A DNA stretch of 64,000 nucleotides, from positions 5,084,001 through 5,148,000 of the forward strand of contig NZ_CP107567.1 of assembly GCF_025854275.1 (NCBI RefSeq). The letters run 5' to 3'. Positions 1 through 8,349 of the stretch are shown piece after piece. The notes beneath the pieces are model-generated. The model saw nothing but the letters and a program-made list of their open reading frames with translations. It did not search any database and had not been told where the DNA came from. The first letter of the stretch is position 1; each line of letters begins with the position of its first letter. Made by a program: the position numbers and the translations under genes. Source of the stretch: Streptomyces peucetius. GTDB lineage: Bacteria; Actinomycetota; Actinomycetes; Streptomycetales; Streptomycetaceae.

Positions 1-196
1 CCGTCCGGGTCGTACCGGCCGGCAGCCGCAGCGCGACCGACAGTTCCGCCGCGGACAGCACCTGCGCGTGGGCACCGAGCATCGCCCCGGCGACCTGGGC
101 GGGGGAGTCGAGGTCCGGGGCCTTCGGGGCCGTCAGGCCCTGGCGGGCCAGTCGTCGGGCGTTCGCCCGTGTCCACGTCACGTCGGTCGTCGCCAT
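1..196 (-). CDS. Winged-helix DNA-binding domain protein (partial, N-terminus)
   Basis: The first 65 codons of a minus-strand gene run off the left edge. The ATG at 196-194 opens MATTDVTWTRANARRLARQG, followed by a segment ending in an alternating A/L-rich stretch (QVLSAAELSVALRLPAG). This resembles the start of the AlkZ/HTH_42-type winged-helix proteins of actinobacteria, in which a short N-terminal helix precedes repeated winged-helix units. In that family some members unhook interstrand DNA crosslinks, but most Streptomyces copies are uncharacterised. Only the N-terminus is visible, so the family call rests on general resemblance. Confidence 0.65.
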   Translation of the reverse strand, partial: MATTDVTWTRANARRLARQGLTAPKAPDLDSPAQVAGAMLGAHAQVLSAAELSVALRLPAGTTRT

Positions 197-453
197 GGGA
201 GGGAAGGTAGGGGCTAGGTCAGCAGTTGACCGCTATGAGCAAAGCGGTGCCGGGATCGGGCATTTGACGGAGCGTCACTGCGTTCGTCAACGTTGCGCCT
301 CGTGCTCCGCGTCCCCCGTGGGGGTACGACTCCCGGGCATCGGGCCCGGTGCCGCACCGTCCCTCGTGCCTCGACGACGAATTCGACGGCGACTTCCGGC
401 ATGGCGTGGCACTCGCCACCGCTTACGAAGGGTTATGGTGGAAACCCCCCCTC
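197..453. other. Intergenic region, possible small RNA transcription unit on the plus strand
   Basis: No convincing protein gene lies here. The plus strand carries TTGACG at about 264-269 that could be a -35 element, though I see no good -10. Near 431-447 a short GGGTT/AACCC hairpin precedes a C7 run, and directly after it comes a strong terminator with a T-tract (454-496) that only makes sense for a rightward transcript. Both flanking genes read leftward, so the terminator needs its own upstream transcript. A short plus-strand reading frame beginning near 400 (MAWHSPPL) is open but has no ribosome-binding site. Confidence 0.35.
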
Positions 454-496
454 GGGCCGGTCCGTATCCCCCCCACGGACCGGCCCGTTTTCTTTT
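454..496 (+). terminator. Rho-independent terminator with C7 loop
   Basis: A perfect 12-bp stem (GGGCCGGTCCGT at 454-465 pairing with ACGGACCGGCCC at 475-486) closes a loop of ATCCCCCCC and is followed by GTTTTCTTTT. The T-tract on the plus strand fixes the direction as rightward. The C-rich loop recalls the actinobacterial 6C small RNA, whose hairpin loops carry runs of six or more C, but a second C-looped hairpin is not evident. Confidence 0.8.
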
Positions 497-520
497 CCCC
501 GCCTGCGTAGCGGGGGAGGG

Positions 521-1558
521 TCAGCTGCGGCCGGCCCAGATGTTGGTGCCCTGCGTGTCCACGGCGAAGGTGTCGATCTCCTCCAGCTCCGCGTCCGTGA
601 GCGGCGGCCCGGCCAGCGCCCCGACGTTCTCCTCCAGCTGCTGCACGCTCGACGCGCCGATCAGCGCCGACGTCATCCGCGGGTCGCGCAGCACCCACGC
701 GATCGCGAGTTGCGCCAGCGACTGACTGCGGCGCGCGGCGATGTCGCCGAGACCGCGCAGCCGGCGCAGCACCTCGTCGGAGAGCAGGTTCGGGTCGAGC
801 GATTTGCCCTGCGTGGCGCGCGAACCCTCGGGGATGCCCTTCAGATATTTGTTTGTGAGCAGGCCCTGTGCCAGCGGCACGAAGGAGATGCAGCCCATAC
901 CGGCGTTCTCCAGCGTGTCGAGGAGGCCGTCGTTCTCGATCCAGCGGTTGATCATCGAGTAGGAGGGCTGGTGGATGAGGGCGGGGACGCCCATCTCCTT
1001 CAGCAGCAGGGCCGCCTGCTCGGTCTGCTCCGCGTTGTAGGAGGACACGCCCACGTACAGCGCCTTGCCCTGCTGGACCGCGGATGCGAGCGCTCCCATC
1101 GTCTCCTCGAGCGGAGTGTGGGGGTCGAAGCGGTGCGAGTAGAAAATGTCGACGTAGTCGAGCCCCATGCGCTTCAGGGACGCGTCAAGGGAGGAGAGCA
1201 GGTACTTCCGCGAGCCCCACTCGCCGTACGGGCCGGGGTGCATCAGATAGCCGGCCTTGGTCGAGACGATCAGCTCGTCCCGGTACGGGGCGAAGTCCTG
1301 CGCGAAGATCTTGCCGAAGTTCAGCTCGGCGGACCCGGGCGGCGGTCCGTAGTTGTTCGCCAGGTCGAAGTGGGTCACCCCCAGGTCGAAGGCGCGGCGC
1401 AGGATCGCCCGCTGGGAGACGAGGCTCCGGTCGTCGCCGAAGTTGTGCCAGAGGCCGAGCGAGAGCGCCGGCAATTTGAGGCCGGAGCGGCCGGAGCGGC
1501 GGTACTCCATGGCCTCGTAGCGGTCGCCGGCAGCCAGGTAGTAAGGGGAATCAGTCAC
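521..1558 (-). CDS. Aldo/keto reductase, L-glyceraldehyde 3-phosphate reductase type
   Basis: A 345-residue cytosolic NADPH-dependent aldo/keto reductase. It belongs to the YghZ/MgrA branch, whose members reduce L-glyceraldehyde 3-phosphate and other small carbonyls. The catalytic tetrad is visible: D65 and Y70 in FDLANNYGPPPG, K101 in VSTKAGY, and H142 in IFYSHRFDP. The GPPPG turn after the tyrosine and the early YRRSGRSGLKLP strand are typical of this branch. The GTG at 1558 was chosen over an upstream start at 1588 because AAGGAGA stands just before it. The gene is monocistronic and diverges from uppS. The physiological substrate is not shown by sequence. Confidence 0.93.
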   Translation of the reverse strand: MTDSPYYLAAGDRYEAMEYRRSGRSGLKLPALSLGLWHNFGDDRSLVSQRAILRRAFDLGVTHFDLANNYGPPPGSAELNFGKIFAQDFAPYRDELIVSTKAGYLMHPGPYGEWGSRKYLLSSLDASLKRMGLDYVDIFYSHRFDPHTPLEETMGALASAVQQGKALYVGVSSYNAEQTEQAALLLKEMGVPALIHQPSYSMINRWIENDGLLDTLENAGMGCISFVPLAQGLLTNKYLKGIPEGSRATQGKSLDPNLLSDEVLRRLRGLGDIAARRSQSLAQLAIAWVLRDPRMTSALIGASSVQQLEENVGALAGPPLTDAELEEIDTFAVDTQGTNIWAGRS

Positions 1559-1667
1559 GCTTCTCTCCTTATCACGGACTTGTGACACACCGGGTTGGGC
1601 CGCTGTGACCGGGCCGCAGTACTGTTGCGGCTTCGGGGGACTGCCGCACGGAGGGGTGTTAAGAACA

Positions 1668-2429
1668 GTGAACCTGCGCGACCTGGTGTACGGGCTCTAC
1701 GCACGCCGGGTGGAAGGCCGCCTCGACCACGCCCAGGTGCCCAAGCACATCGGTGTGATCCTCGACGGCAACCGCCGCTGGGCCAAGGCGTCGGGTGGTA
1801 CGGCCGCACAGGGACACCAGGCCGGTGCCGACAAGATCTCCGAGCTGCTGGGCTGGTGCGCGGAGACGGACGTCGAGGTCGTCACGCTCTGGCTCCTCTC
1901 CACGGATAATTTCGACCGGCCGGCGGAAGAGCTCACCCCGCTTCTCGGCATCATCGAGAACACGGTGCGCAACCTGGCGGCCGACGGGCGCTGGCGCGTG
2001 CACCACGTGGGCACGCTGGACCTGCTGCCCGCGCACACGCAGACCGTGCTGAAGGAAGCCGAGCAGGCCACGGCGGACGTGCCCGGAATACTGGTCAACG
2101 TCGCCGTCGGCTACGGCGGCCGCCAGGAGATCGCCGACGCGGTGCGGTCGCTGCTGCTGGAGCACGCGGAGAAGGGCACGAGCTTCGAGGAGCTCGCCGA
2201 GACGATCGATGTCGAGCACATCTCGGAGCACCTGTACACGCGGGGGCAGCCGGATCCCGATCTGGTGATCCGCACGAGCGGGGAGCAGCGGCTTTCGGGC
2301 TTCATGCTCTGGCAGAGCGCGCACTCGGAGTACTACTTCTGCGAGGTCTTCTGGCCGGCGTTCCGGAAGGTCGACTTCTTGCGTGCGCTGCGGGACTACG
2401 CGGCGAGGCATCGGCGCTACGGCGCCTGA
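1668..2429 (+). CDS. uppS: Isoprenyl transferase (cis-prenyltransferase, UppS family)
   Basis: A 253-residue enzyme that extends allylic diphosphates with isopentenyl diphosphate in cis, making the polyprenyl carrier for cell-wall precursors. The signature ILDGNRRWAK sits at residues 31-40 with catalytic D33, and the C-terminal substrate-binding motif RTSGEQRLSGF begins near residue 202. The usual N after RxS in that motif is replaced by G here, a small deviation. Streptomyces carry more than one UppS-like gene, so chain length (undecaprenyl or shorter) cannot be assigned. GTG at 1668 is preferred: the protein then begins VNLRDLVYGLYARR as in homologues I recall, with GGAGGGG about 11 bases upstream. 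Confidence 0.93.
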   Translation: MNLRDLVYGLYARRVEGRLDHAQVPKHIGVILDGNRRWAKASGGTAAQGHQAGADKISELLGWCAETDVEVVTLWLLSTDNFDRPAEELTPLLGIIENTVRNLAADGRWRVHHVGTLDLLPAHTQTVLKEAEQATADVPGILVNVAVGYGGRQEIADAVRSLLLEHAEKGTSFEELAETIDVEHISEHLYTRGQPDPDLVIRTSGEQRLSGFMLWQSAHSEYYFCEVFWPAFRKVDFLRALRDYAARHRRYGA

Positions 2430-2475
2430 CGGCTGACGCCTGAACGGCTGGCGCCTGAACGGCTGACGCTTGAGT
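2421..2475. repeat. 15-bp tandem repeat across the uppS stop codon
   Basis: Three near-identical units of GGCTGACGCCTGAAC lie at 2431-2445, 2446-2460 and 2461-2475, with a partial unit covering the last sense codons and stop of uppS. The units differ by one to three bases. No function is evident; slipped-strand expansion is the likely origin. Confidence 0.85.
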
Positions 2476-2484
2476 ACGCGACCG

Positions 2485-2665
2485 GGTGGCGCCTGCGGCG
2501 GGCTTGCCCCTTCCCCGCCCCTTCCCGAAACCGGGCTCCTCCCCCTACGCCTGGCGGCGTGGGAGGTGCCCCCACCCACGGCCGCCGGGCCGTAGGGGGA
2601 GTTCGAGGCGCGGGGGTCCGGGGGGCGGAGCCCCCGGTTTCGCGAAGGGGCGGGGAGGGGAAACG
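2485..2665. repeat. Dispersed intergenic inverted-repeat element, copy 1
   Basis: A GC-rich stem-loop element with arms at 2513-2535 and 2633-2655. The arms read CCCCGCCCCTTCCCGAAACC and its near-complement, with one mismatch in the second arm. The interior carries further short inverted repeats (CCCCCTACG/CGTAGGGGG). A second copy lies at 13797-14000 and a decayed one-armed copy near 58510. Such elements are common between Streptomyces genes and resemble non-coding REP/MITE-like sequences; none encodes a protein. Confidence 0.85.
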
Positions 2666-2976
2666 GCTCCGCCCCGTCACGCCCTGTTCACCGCAGCGTC
2701 CCCGCCTCCTTGGCATGGCCGCACTTGTTCGAGGGAATACCCCATGCAGGTCGACGTCCGATCCACGAACGTCGTATCTCAGTGAGCGGCCGACACCGCT
2801 CACCCGGGAGGCCCTTTGCACACGAAGGACTGCACCAGCGGTGCGGACCACGCGGAGGGCCGGTGCTCGGCCCGCGCATCGTGGCCTGAGCCCGGCCCGT
2901 CTCCCGCTTCGGCGGGTGGACCCATGGCCCGCGACGCCGTCGCACCCCGACCTCGTCCGAGGGGGTACGTCCTTCC
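2666..2976 (+). other. Structured untranslated leader upstream of the phoH-like gene
   Basis: About 310 bases without a credible gene. It can fold into several hairpins: GCATGG (near 2712) with CCATGC (near 2742), GTGAGCGG with CCGCTCAC (about 2783-2804), and CTCCCGCTTCGGCGGGTGG near 2903. This could be a long 5' leader or a small RNA. I do not recognise a known riboswitch class in it. Confidence 0.4.
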
Positions 2977-4299
2977 GTGGTGAACAGCACAAAGCGCCGT
3001 ATGAACGACAGGCGCACCTATGTTCTCGACACCAGCGTCCTGCTGGCGGATCCGAACGCCATGAGCCGCTTCGACGAGCACGAGGTCGTGCTGCCCGTCG
3101 TCGTGGTCACGGAGCTGGAGGCCAAGAGGCACCATCCGGAGCTCGGGTACTTCGCCCGTCAGGCGCTGCGCCTGCTGGACGACTTCCGTGTCCGGTACGG
3201 GCGTCTCGACGCGCCGCTGCCGATCGGCGACCTCGGTGGCACGCTCCGCGTCGAGCTCAACCACTCGGATCCCGGCGTGCTGCCGGCCGGCTTCAGGCTG
3301 GGGGACAACGACTCGCGGATTCTGGCGGTCGCGCGCAATCTCCAGGCGGAGGGGTACGACGTGACGGTCGTGTCCAAGGATCTGCCGCTGCGCATCAAGG
3401 CGTCCTCGGTCGGCCTGCTCGCGGAGGAGTACCGCGCGGAGCTCGCCATCACCGACACGGGCTGGACCGGTATGTCGGAGGTGGCGCTCTCCGCCGAGCA
3501 GGTCGACCTGCTGTACGGGGAGGAGACGTTGTACGTGCCGGAGGTGGCCGAGTTCCCCGTGCACACCGGTCTGGTGCTGCAGTCGGAGCGCGGCAAGGCG
3601 CTGGGCCGTATCACGGCGGAGGGCAACGTCCGTCTGGTGCGCGGCGACCGTGAGGTGTTCGGCATCCACGGCCGCAGCGCCGAGCAGCGCATCGCGCTGG
3701 ATCTGCTTCTCGACCAGGAGGTCGGCATCGTCTCGCTCGGCGGCCGAGCCGGTACCGGCAAGTCGGCGCTGGCGCTGTGTGCGGGCCTGGAGGCGGTTCT
3801 CGAGCGCAGACAGCATCAGAAGGTGATGGTCTTCCGGCCGTTGTACGCGGTGGGCGGGCAGGAGCTGGGCTATCTGCCGGGTACCGAGGCCGAGAAGATG
3901 AGCCCGTGGGCGCAGGCGGTCTTCGACACGCTGTCCGCGGTGGCCGGCCGTGAGGTCATCGAGGAGGTCCTGAACCGCGGCATGCTGGAGGTTCTGCCGC
4001 TCACCCACATCCGGGGCCGTTCCCTCCACGACGCGTTCGTCATCGTCGACGAGGCCCAGTCGCTGGAGCGGAACGTACTGCTGACGGTTCTGTCCCGGGT
4101 GGGGGCGAATTCCCGGGTCGTTCTCACGCATGACGTGGCACAGCGGGACAATCTGCGGGTCGGCCGGTACGACGGAGTGGTCGCCGTGGTCGAGAAACTG
4201 AAGGGGCATCCGCTGTTCGCGCATGTCACTCTCACGCGTTCCGAGCGTTCTCAGATCGCCGCACTGGTGACCGAAATGCTGGAGGACGGACACATTTGA
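2977..4299 (+). CDS. phoH: PhoH family protein: PIN domain fused to PhoH ATPase
   Basis: A 440-residue cytosolic protein. The N-terminal PIN nuclease-like domain (about residues 10-150) has the acidic start [11 protein letters not shown], and the downstream LGDNDSRIL supplies a second acidic patch. The PhoH P-loop ATPase domain follows, with Walker [10 protein letters not shown] near 257-265 and Walker [14 protein letters not shown]-PhoH proteins of actinobacteria are proposed sequence-dependent RNA helicase/ribonucleases; the exact role here is unknown. GTG at 2977 or the adjacent GTG at 2980 are both possible, served by GAGGGGG at about 2959; ATG 3001 would cost eight residues. A long structured leader precedes the gene. 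Confidence 0.92.
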   Translation: MVNSTKRRMNDRRTYVLDTSVLLADPNAMSRFDEHEVVLPVVVVTELEAKRHHPELGYFARQALRLLDDFRVRYGRLDAPLPIGDLGGTLRVELNHSDPGVLPAGFRLGDNDSRILAVARNLQAEGYDVTVVSKDLPLRIKASSVGLLAEEYRAELAITDTGWTGMSEVALSAEQVDLLYGEETLYVPEVAEFPVHTGLVLQSERGKALGRITAEGNVRLVRGDREVFGIHGRSAEQRIALDLLLDQEVGIVSLGGRAGTGKSALALCAGLEAVLERRQHQKVMVFRPLYAVGGQELGYLPGTEAEKMSPWAQAVFDTLSAVAGREVIEEVLNRGMLEVLPLTHIRGRSLHDAFVIVDEAQSLERNVLLTVLSRVGANSRVVLTHDVAQRDNLRVGRYDGVVAVVEKLKGHPLFAHVTLTRSERSQIAALVTEMLEDGHI

Positions 4300-4345
4300 T
4301 CCGATAGGCGCATTCGGCCTATCCGGCAAAAGGGGCAAGCTGGTT

Positions 4346-4387
4346 GACGCCGCCCGGCGAAACGCACGAGCGTAGCCGGGCGGCGTC
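4346..4387 (+). terminator. Hairpin after phoH, probable terminator
   Basis: A 12-bp perfect stem, GACGCCGCCCGG (4346-4357) with CCGGGCGGCGTC (4376-4387), encloses an 18-base loop. There is no T-tract, as is usual in Streptomyces. Confidence 0.6.
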
Positions 4388-4430
4388 GCGCTGTCCGCCG
4401 TTTCCCCCAAAAGCCCTGGTGTGAACTGGG

Positions 4431-4444
4431 TGTGAGCTTTCACA
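4431..4444. promoter_or_regulatory. Inverted repeat TGTGA-N4-TCACA, possible Crp-like site
   Basis: TGTGAGCTTTCACA is a perfect palindrome of two TGTGA/TCACA half-sites separated by four bases, also readable as GTG-N6-CAC. Streptomyces Crp, which affects germination and cell-wall lytic genes, is reported to recognise GTG-N6-CAC-type sequences. The position upstream of a transglycosylase fits that, but a single short palindrome is weak evidence. Confidence 0.3.
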
Positions 4445-4717
4445 CGCAACGAAGAATTGCCTTGCGGCATCGGCTTCCGGCAGAGTCTTGCTTCCGTCAG
4501 GCCCCGCATGCGACACACCCGCACCACAACCGGTGCACAGCAACACACAACTCAAGACTTGTCTGTCGTATGCCGCCCGCGAGTACAACGCGGCAGCTCC
4601 CCCGTGGAGTTGCCCACCGGGTCCGTGCCTCCCGTGACCCAAGCAGTGGGAGGCCAGCGCCAGGGGCACGATTGCGCTCGCGAGGTCACCTAAGCGGGCA
4701 TGCTGGAAGGAAACCGT

Positions 4718-5410
4718 GTGAGCCGGATCTCGGTCCGGGGATTCGCAGTCGCCTCGGCGACTGCGGTCACCACCGTCGGCGCCGTCGTCGGCGTCGCGTC
4801 GGGCAACACTCAGCCCTCGGGCGACAACCTCGAGGCGACCGCTGCCGACACGACGCTCCTCGCGGACATTCCCATGGGCGAGCAGGCCCAGATCCAGGTG
4901 TCGTCCCTGGCGCAGCAGGCCGACGCCCAGGCAGCCGCCGCGGACGCGTCCGCGAAGAAGGCCGCTGAGGAGTCGGCCCGTCTGCAGGCCGCCAAGACCG
5001 CTGAGGCCAAGAAGGCGGCCGCCGACGAGCGTGCGGCGAAGGAGCGCGAGGAGGCCGAGGCGCGGGCCAACCGCGACGCGGTCCGTGACGCGTCCAGCTT
5101 CTCCGCGCAGGCGTCGTACACGATCGCCCAGGTGCAGGCGATGGCGCGCCAGATGGTGCCCGCCGACCAGTTCCAGTGCTTCAGCAACATCGTCGACCAC
5201 GAGTCGAGCTGGAACTACCGGGCGCAGAACCCGTCTTCCGGTGCGTACGGTCTCGTCCAGGCCCTGCCGGGCTCCAAGATGTCGTCGGCCGGCGCCGACT
5301 GGCAGACCAACCCGGCCACCCAGATCAAGTGGGGCCTGAACTACATGGACAGCCGCTACGGCAGCCCCTGCGGTGCCTGGTCGTTCTGGCAGGCGAACCA
5401 CTGGTACTAG
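4718..5410 (+). CDS. Secreted lytic transglycosylase (SLT-like), Ala-rich coiled coil
   Basis: A 230-residue exported protein. An N-terminal hydrophobic segment (about residues 5-30) is a signal peptide or anchor. An Ala/Lys/Glu-rich coiled coil follows at about 65-125, then a C-terminal SLT-like lysozyme fold from about 135. The probable catalytic glutamate is E162 in NIVDHESSWNYRAQNP, followed by the GAYGLVQALPG strand typical of the family. Two cysteines (FQCFSN and SPCGAW) could form a disulfide. Such proteins cleave peptidoglycan glycan strands. GTG at 4718 is chosen because GGAAGG stands seven bases upstream; the earlier ATG at 4700 has no such site. Confidence 0.9.
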   Translation: MSRISVRGFAVASATAVTTVGAVVGVASGNTQPSGDNLEATAADTTLLADIPMGEQAQIQVSSLAQQADAQAAAADASAKKAAEESARLQAAKTAEAKKAAADERAAKEREEAEARANRDAVRDASSFSAQASYTIAQVQAMARQMVPADQFQCFSNIVDHESSWNYRAQNPSSGAYGLVQALPGSKMSSAGADWQTNPATQIKWGLNYMDSRYGSPCGAWSFWQANHWY

Positions 5411-5443
5411 TCGGGTACCGGTCCGGCCGGGCACTCAACTTTC

Positions 5444-5478
5444 CGGAGCCCCTCACCGTCCTACGGTGAGGGGCTCCG
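5444..5478 (+). terminator. Terminator after the transglycosylase gene
   Basis: A 16-bp perfect stem (CGGAGCCCCTCACCGT with its complement) with a three-base loop, 34 bases after the stop codon. It lacks a T-tract but is very stable. Confidence 0.85.
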
Positions 5479-5569
5479 TGCGTGTACGGTCAGGATCCGA
5501 CACCCCCGGTGGGGCACCACCCGCGCCGCTGAGGCGCAGGGGGAGAGCGGTGGGGGAAGAGGAAGCATC

Positions 5570-6946
5570 ATGTCGAAGGTTCCAGGATGGCTCGGCCGAG
5601 TGGGTGCCGGGCTGACCCGGATGGGAGAGCGCTTGGAAGAGCGCCGCAACGAGGGTGCGGCGGACGCCGAGGGCATGGCCGACATCGAGGGCGCGGCGGT
5701 CACCGAGGGTGATCAGTCCGGCCCCGTGCAGCCCCGGGAGAGCGTCCCGCCGCCGCCTTCGTACGCACCCGCCGTGGCGGCGAAGCCCGACCCGGCCGCC
5801 GTGATCCCGTGGGGCATGCGGGTCGCGGCGGAGGCGGGCTGGCGGCTGCTCGTACTGGCGGGCACGCTCTGGGTGTTGATGACGGTCATCAGCGCCGTGC
5901 AGCTGGTCGTGCTGGCGTTCGTGGCGGCCCTGCTGGTCACCGCGATGCTGCAGCCGACGGTCACCAGGCTGCGCCGGCTCGGTCTGCCGCGGGGACTCGC
6001 CACGGCGGTGACGGCGATCCTCGGCTTCGTCGTCATGGGGCTGGTCGGCTGGTTCGTGGTCTGGCAGGTCATGGAGAACCTCGACATTCTCTCCGACCGG
6101 GTCAGGGACGGCATCGACGAGCTCAAGCGCTGGCTGCTCGACAGCCCGTTCCATGTGACAGAGAGTCAGATCAACGACATCGCGGAGAACCTCAGCGAGA
6201 CGATCGGCACCAACACGGAGGAGATCACCTCCGCCGGTCTGCAGGGCGTGAGCGTGATGGTCGAGGTGCTCACCGGGATACTGCTGGCGATGTTCTCCAC
6301 GCTGTTCCTGCTGTACGACGGCAAGCGGGTGTGGCAGTGGATGCTGAAGCTCGTCCCGGCGCAGGCCCGTCCGGGCGTCGCGGGCGCCGGTCCGCGGGCC
6401 TGGAGCACACTGACCGCGTACGTGCGGGGCACGGTGATAGTCGCGCTGATCGACGCGATCTTCATCGGCCTCGGGCTGTACTTCCTCGACGTGCCGCTGG
6501 CCGTGCCACTGGCCGTGTTCATCTTCCTCTTCGCCTTCATCCCGCTCGTCGGTGCGGTGGTCTCGGGTGCTCTCGCGGTCGTCGTCGCCCTGGTCACCCA
6601 GGGCGTGTTCACCGCGCTGATGGTGCTGGTCGTGGTCCTCGCCGTACAGCAGATCGAGGGACATGTGCTGCAGCCGTTCATCCTGGGCCGCGCGGTGCGG
6701 GTGCACCCGCTCGCCGTGGTCCTGGCCGTCGCGTCCGGTGGCCTGGTCGCCGGTATCGGCGGTGCGGTGGTGGCGGTACCGCTGGTGGCCGTGACCAACA
6801 CGGTGGTCGGCTATCTCAACGTGTACGGCAGGGAGCAGGCGCTGCGCCGGTCGCCGCCGCCGCACGGTTCCACCTCCCTGGACGCGGCCACCACGCCCGC
6901 GCAGGAGGCGCCCGCTCAGCCCCCGGGGCAGGAGGAGCAGCAGTGA
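5570..6946 (+). CDS. AI-2E family transporter (YdgG/TqsA-type membrane protein)
   Basis: A 458-residue polytopic membrane protein. After a hydrophilic acidic N-terminal tail (1-80) come hydrophobic helices at about 90-145, a loop with amphipathic helices (165-220) and a C-terminal set of helices (235-430). The family hallmark region FIFLFAFIPLVGAVVSG and the conserved VQQIEGHVLQPFILGRAV segment are both present. AI-2E-family proteins export small molecules or ions; some act as Na+/H+ antiporters, and the substrate here is unknown. The downstream gene starts in the stop codon (GTGA), so the two are translationally coupled. Confidence 0.92.
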   Translation: MSKVPGWLGRVGAGLTRMGERLEERRNEGAADAEGMADIEGAAVTEGDQSGPVQPRESVPPPPSYAPAVAAKPDPAAVIPWGMRVAAEAGWRLLVLAGTLWVLMTVISAVQLVVLAFVAALLVTAMLQPTVTRLRRLGLPRGLATAVTAILGFVVMGLVGWFVVWQVMENLDILSDRVRDGIDELKRWLLDSPFHVTESQINDIAENLSETIGTNTEEITSAGLQGVSVMVEVLTGILLAMFSTLFLLYDGKRVWQWMLKLVPAQARPGVAGAGPRAWSTLTAYVRGTVIVALIDAIFIGLGLYFLDVPLAVPLAVFIFLFAFIPLVGAVVSGALAVVVALVTQGVFTALMVLVVVLAVQQIEGHVLQPFILGRAVRVHPLAVVLAVASGGLVAGIGGAVVAVPLVAVTNTVVGYLNVYGREQALRRSPPPHGSTSLDAATTPAQEAPAQPPGQEEQQ

Positions 6947-7695
6947 TCTCCGAACCCGAGATGGTTCCCGACGGGCATTTCGGCGCGGCCGAACTGCCGG
7001 AGCAGCAGCCGTCGCCCGACGACGTGGTGTCGGCCGGCGACGGCCCCGCCGCCGCCCGCCCGTCGCGCCCCGCGTGGCTGTGGGCTCTCGGCGGCGCTGT
7101 CGTGGCCTCGGCGGTGTGGGCGGCCGGACTGTATGTGTACACGTCCCGGGACCCGGACCTCGGCGGCTACCGGACGAGCCGCAACCTCTGCGCCGAGGCG
7201 GAGTTCAAGGCCCTGACGGCGACGCTGGGCAAGCGCGTGGGTGAGGGCTCCGCGTGGGGCAACGAGCACGAGAGCCTCGACGAGGCATGGTGCTACACCG
7301 ACCTGAAGCCGACCGGGTACGTGGTGGAGACGGACGAGGAGGGGAACGAGCTGGGCTCGCTGCCCCATGCCTCGGTGAGCTACACGCTGCACAAGAGGAC
7401 CGACCCCGGGCCCGAGTTCGACGGCTGGGTCGTCGCCCGCAGCGACGGCGGCGGTGACGAGGAGGCGGAGACCGGTCTGCGGCGGATCGACGGCCTGGGG
7501 GAGCGGGCGTTCGTCCACGACGAGCCGGGCGGCGGTTCGGCCACGCTGCACGTGCTGGACGGGCAGGCGGTGCTGACCCTGACCGTCGGCAGCGACTGGG
7601 ACCCGGAGTCGGGAGAGGCGCTGACCGATGTGTCCGAGCTCGAGCCGATACTGGTCGAGGACATGAGGGCGCTGATGGCGAAGCTGAAGAGCTGA
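6943..7695 (+). CDS. Membrane-anchored hypothetical protein, coupled to the AI-2E transporter gene
   Basis: A 250-residue protein starting at GTG 6943, overlapping the previous stop by four bases. A Pro/Asp-rich cytoplasmic tail (1-45) leads to one transmembrane helix (about 46-66, WLWALGGAVVASAVWAAGLYV), then an extracytoplasmic domain with two cysteines (NLCAEAEF and EAWCYTDL) that may pair. The domain resembles the DUF3558-like lipoprotein/anchored domains of actinobacteria in layout, but I do not recognise it firmly. Co-transcription suggests a job linked to the transporter or the envelope. Confidence 0.85.
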   Translation: MISEPEMVPDGHFGAAELPEQQPSPDDVVSAGDGPAAARPSRPAWLWALGGAVVASAVWAAGLYVYTSRDPDLGGYRTSRNLCAEAEFKALTATLGKRVGEGSAWGNEHESLDEAWCYTDLKPTGYVVETDEEGNELGSLPHASVSYTLHKRTDPGPEFDGWVVARSDGGGDEEAETGLRRIDGLGERAFVHDEPGGGSATLHVLDGQAVLTLTVGSDWDPESGEALTDVSELEPILVEDMRALMAKLKS

Positions 7696-7744
7696 CGTAC
7701 GCCGCATGTCGTACACGCGTGCTGTACGCGCACGCCGCACGAGG

Positions 7745-7784
7745 AAGGGGCCCGCCGGACCCGGGACGGGTCGGCGGGCCCCTT
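7745..7784. terminator. Bidirectional terminator between convergent genes
   Basis: A 13-bp perfect stem AAGGGGCCCGCCG / CGGCGGGCCCCTT around a 14-base loop lies between the plus-strand membrane protein gene and ahpD on the minus strand. The A and T ends on either side suit termination in both directions. Confidence 0.85.
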
Positions 7785-7812
7785 CACGGCCCTGTGCGGC
7801 TGATTGCGGCCG

Positions 7813-8346
7813 CTACTCGGCGATGACGGCCTCGGCGTCGAGCGTCGCGCCCACGGCCTGGATCACCGCGGCGATCTTGACGGCCTCCTGGATCGTCTCG
7901 CGGTCCACACCGGCCTTGCGCAGCACCTGCTCGTGCGAGTCGAGGCACTGGCCGCAGCCGTTGATGGCGGAGACGGCGAGCGACCACAGCTCGAAGTCGA
8001 CCTTCTCCACACCGGGGTTGCCGATGACGTTCATCCGCAGACCGGCGCGCAGCGTCCCGTACTCCGGGTCCGACAGCAGGTGCCGGGTCCGGTAGAAGAC
8101 GTTGTTCATCGCCATGATCGCGGCGGCCGACTTGGCGGCGGTGTACGCCTCCGGCTTGAGGTTGGCCTTCGCCTCCGGCTCCAGCTCACGCAGCACCCGC
8201 GGCGAACGCGAGGCGATCGCGCAGGCCAGCACGGTGCCCCACAGCTGCTGCTGCGGAAGCTCGCTGTTGCCGATGACCGAGCCGAGGTTCAGCTTCAGGT
8301 CCTTGGCGTAGTCCGGTACGGCGGCCTTCAGCTCGTCGAGGGCCAT
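7813..8346 (-). CDS. ahpD: Alkyl hydroperoxide reductase AhpD
   Basis: A 177-residue alkylhydroperoxidase of the AhpD/CMD family. The redox-active CxxC is in [18 protein letters not shown] with the following proton-relay histidine, and an upstream acidic residue is conserved. In mycobacteria AhpD reduces AhpC by way of lipoamide and its dehydrogenase partners, and the same pairing is expected here. The gene follows ahpC with only three bases between stop and start, so the two form an operon, divergent from oxyR. Confidence 0.97.
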   Translation of the reverse strand: MALDELKAAVPDYAKDLKLNLGSVIGNSELPQQQLWGTVLACAIASRSPRVLRELEPEAKANLKPEAYTAAKSAAAIMAMNNVFYRTRHLLSDPEYGTLRAGLRMNVIGNPGVEKVDFELWSLAVSAINGCGQCLDSHEQVLRKAGVDRETIQEAVKIAAVIQAVGATLDAEAVIAE

Positions 8347-8349
8347 CGG

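Larger units (their letters stand above)
4300..4717 (+). other. Intergenic region upstream of the transglycosylase gene
   Basis: 418 bases without a gene I can support. It contains a hairpin just after phoH (4346-4387), a Crp-like inverted repeat (4431-4444), and a C/A-rich stretch leading into the transglycosylase gene. A long 5' leader is likely. I looked for c-di-AMP (ydaO) riboswitch core sequences because Streptomyces cell-wall lytic genes often have one, and did not find them. Confidence 0.5.

Noticed and set aside
293..1585. Long plus-strand open frame opposite the aldo/keto reductase
   Set aside because: It is the complementary shadow of the reductase gene; its product is low-complexity Arg/Gly/Val-rich and matches nothing, while the minus strand has full catalytic motifs.
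4480..4717. c-di-AMP (ydaO) riboswitch upstream of the transglycosylase gene
   Set aside because: Such riboswitches precede cell-wall lytic genes in Streptomyces, and the leader is long, but the conserved core stretches (GGGGAACC-like and GGGTGAA-like) are not present.
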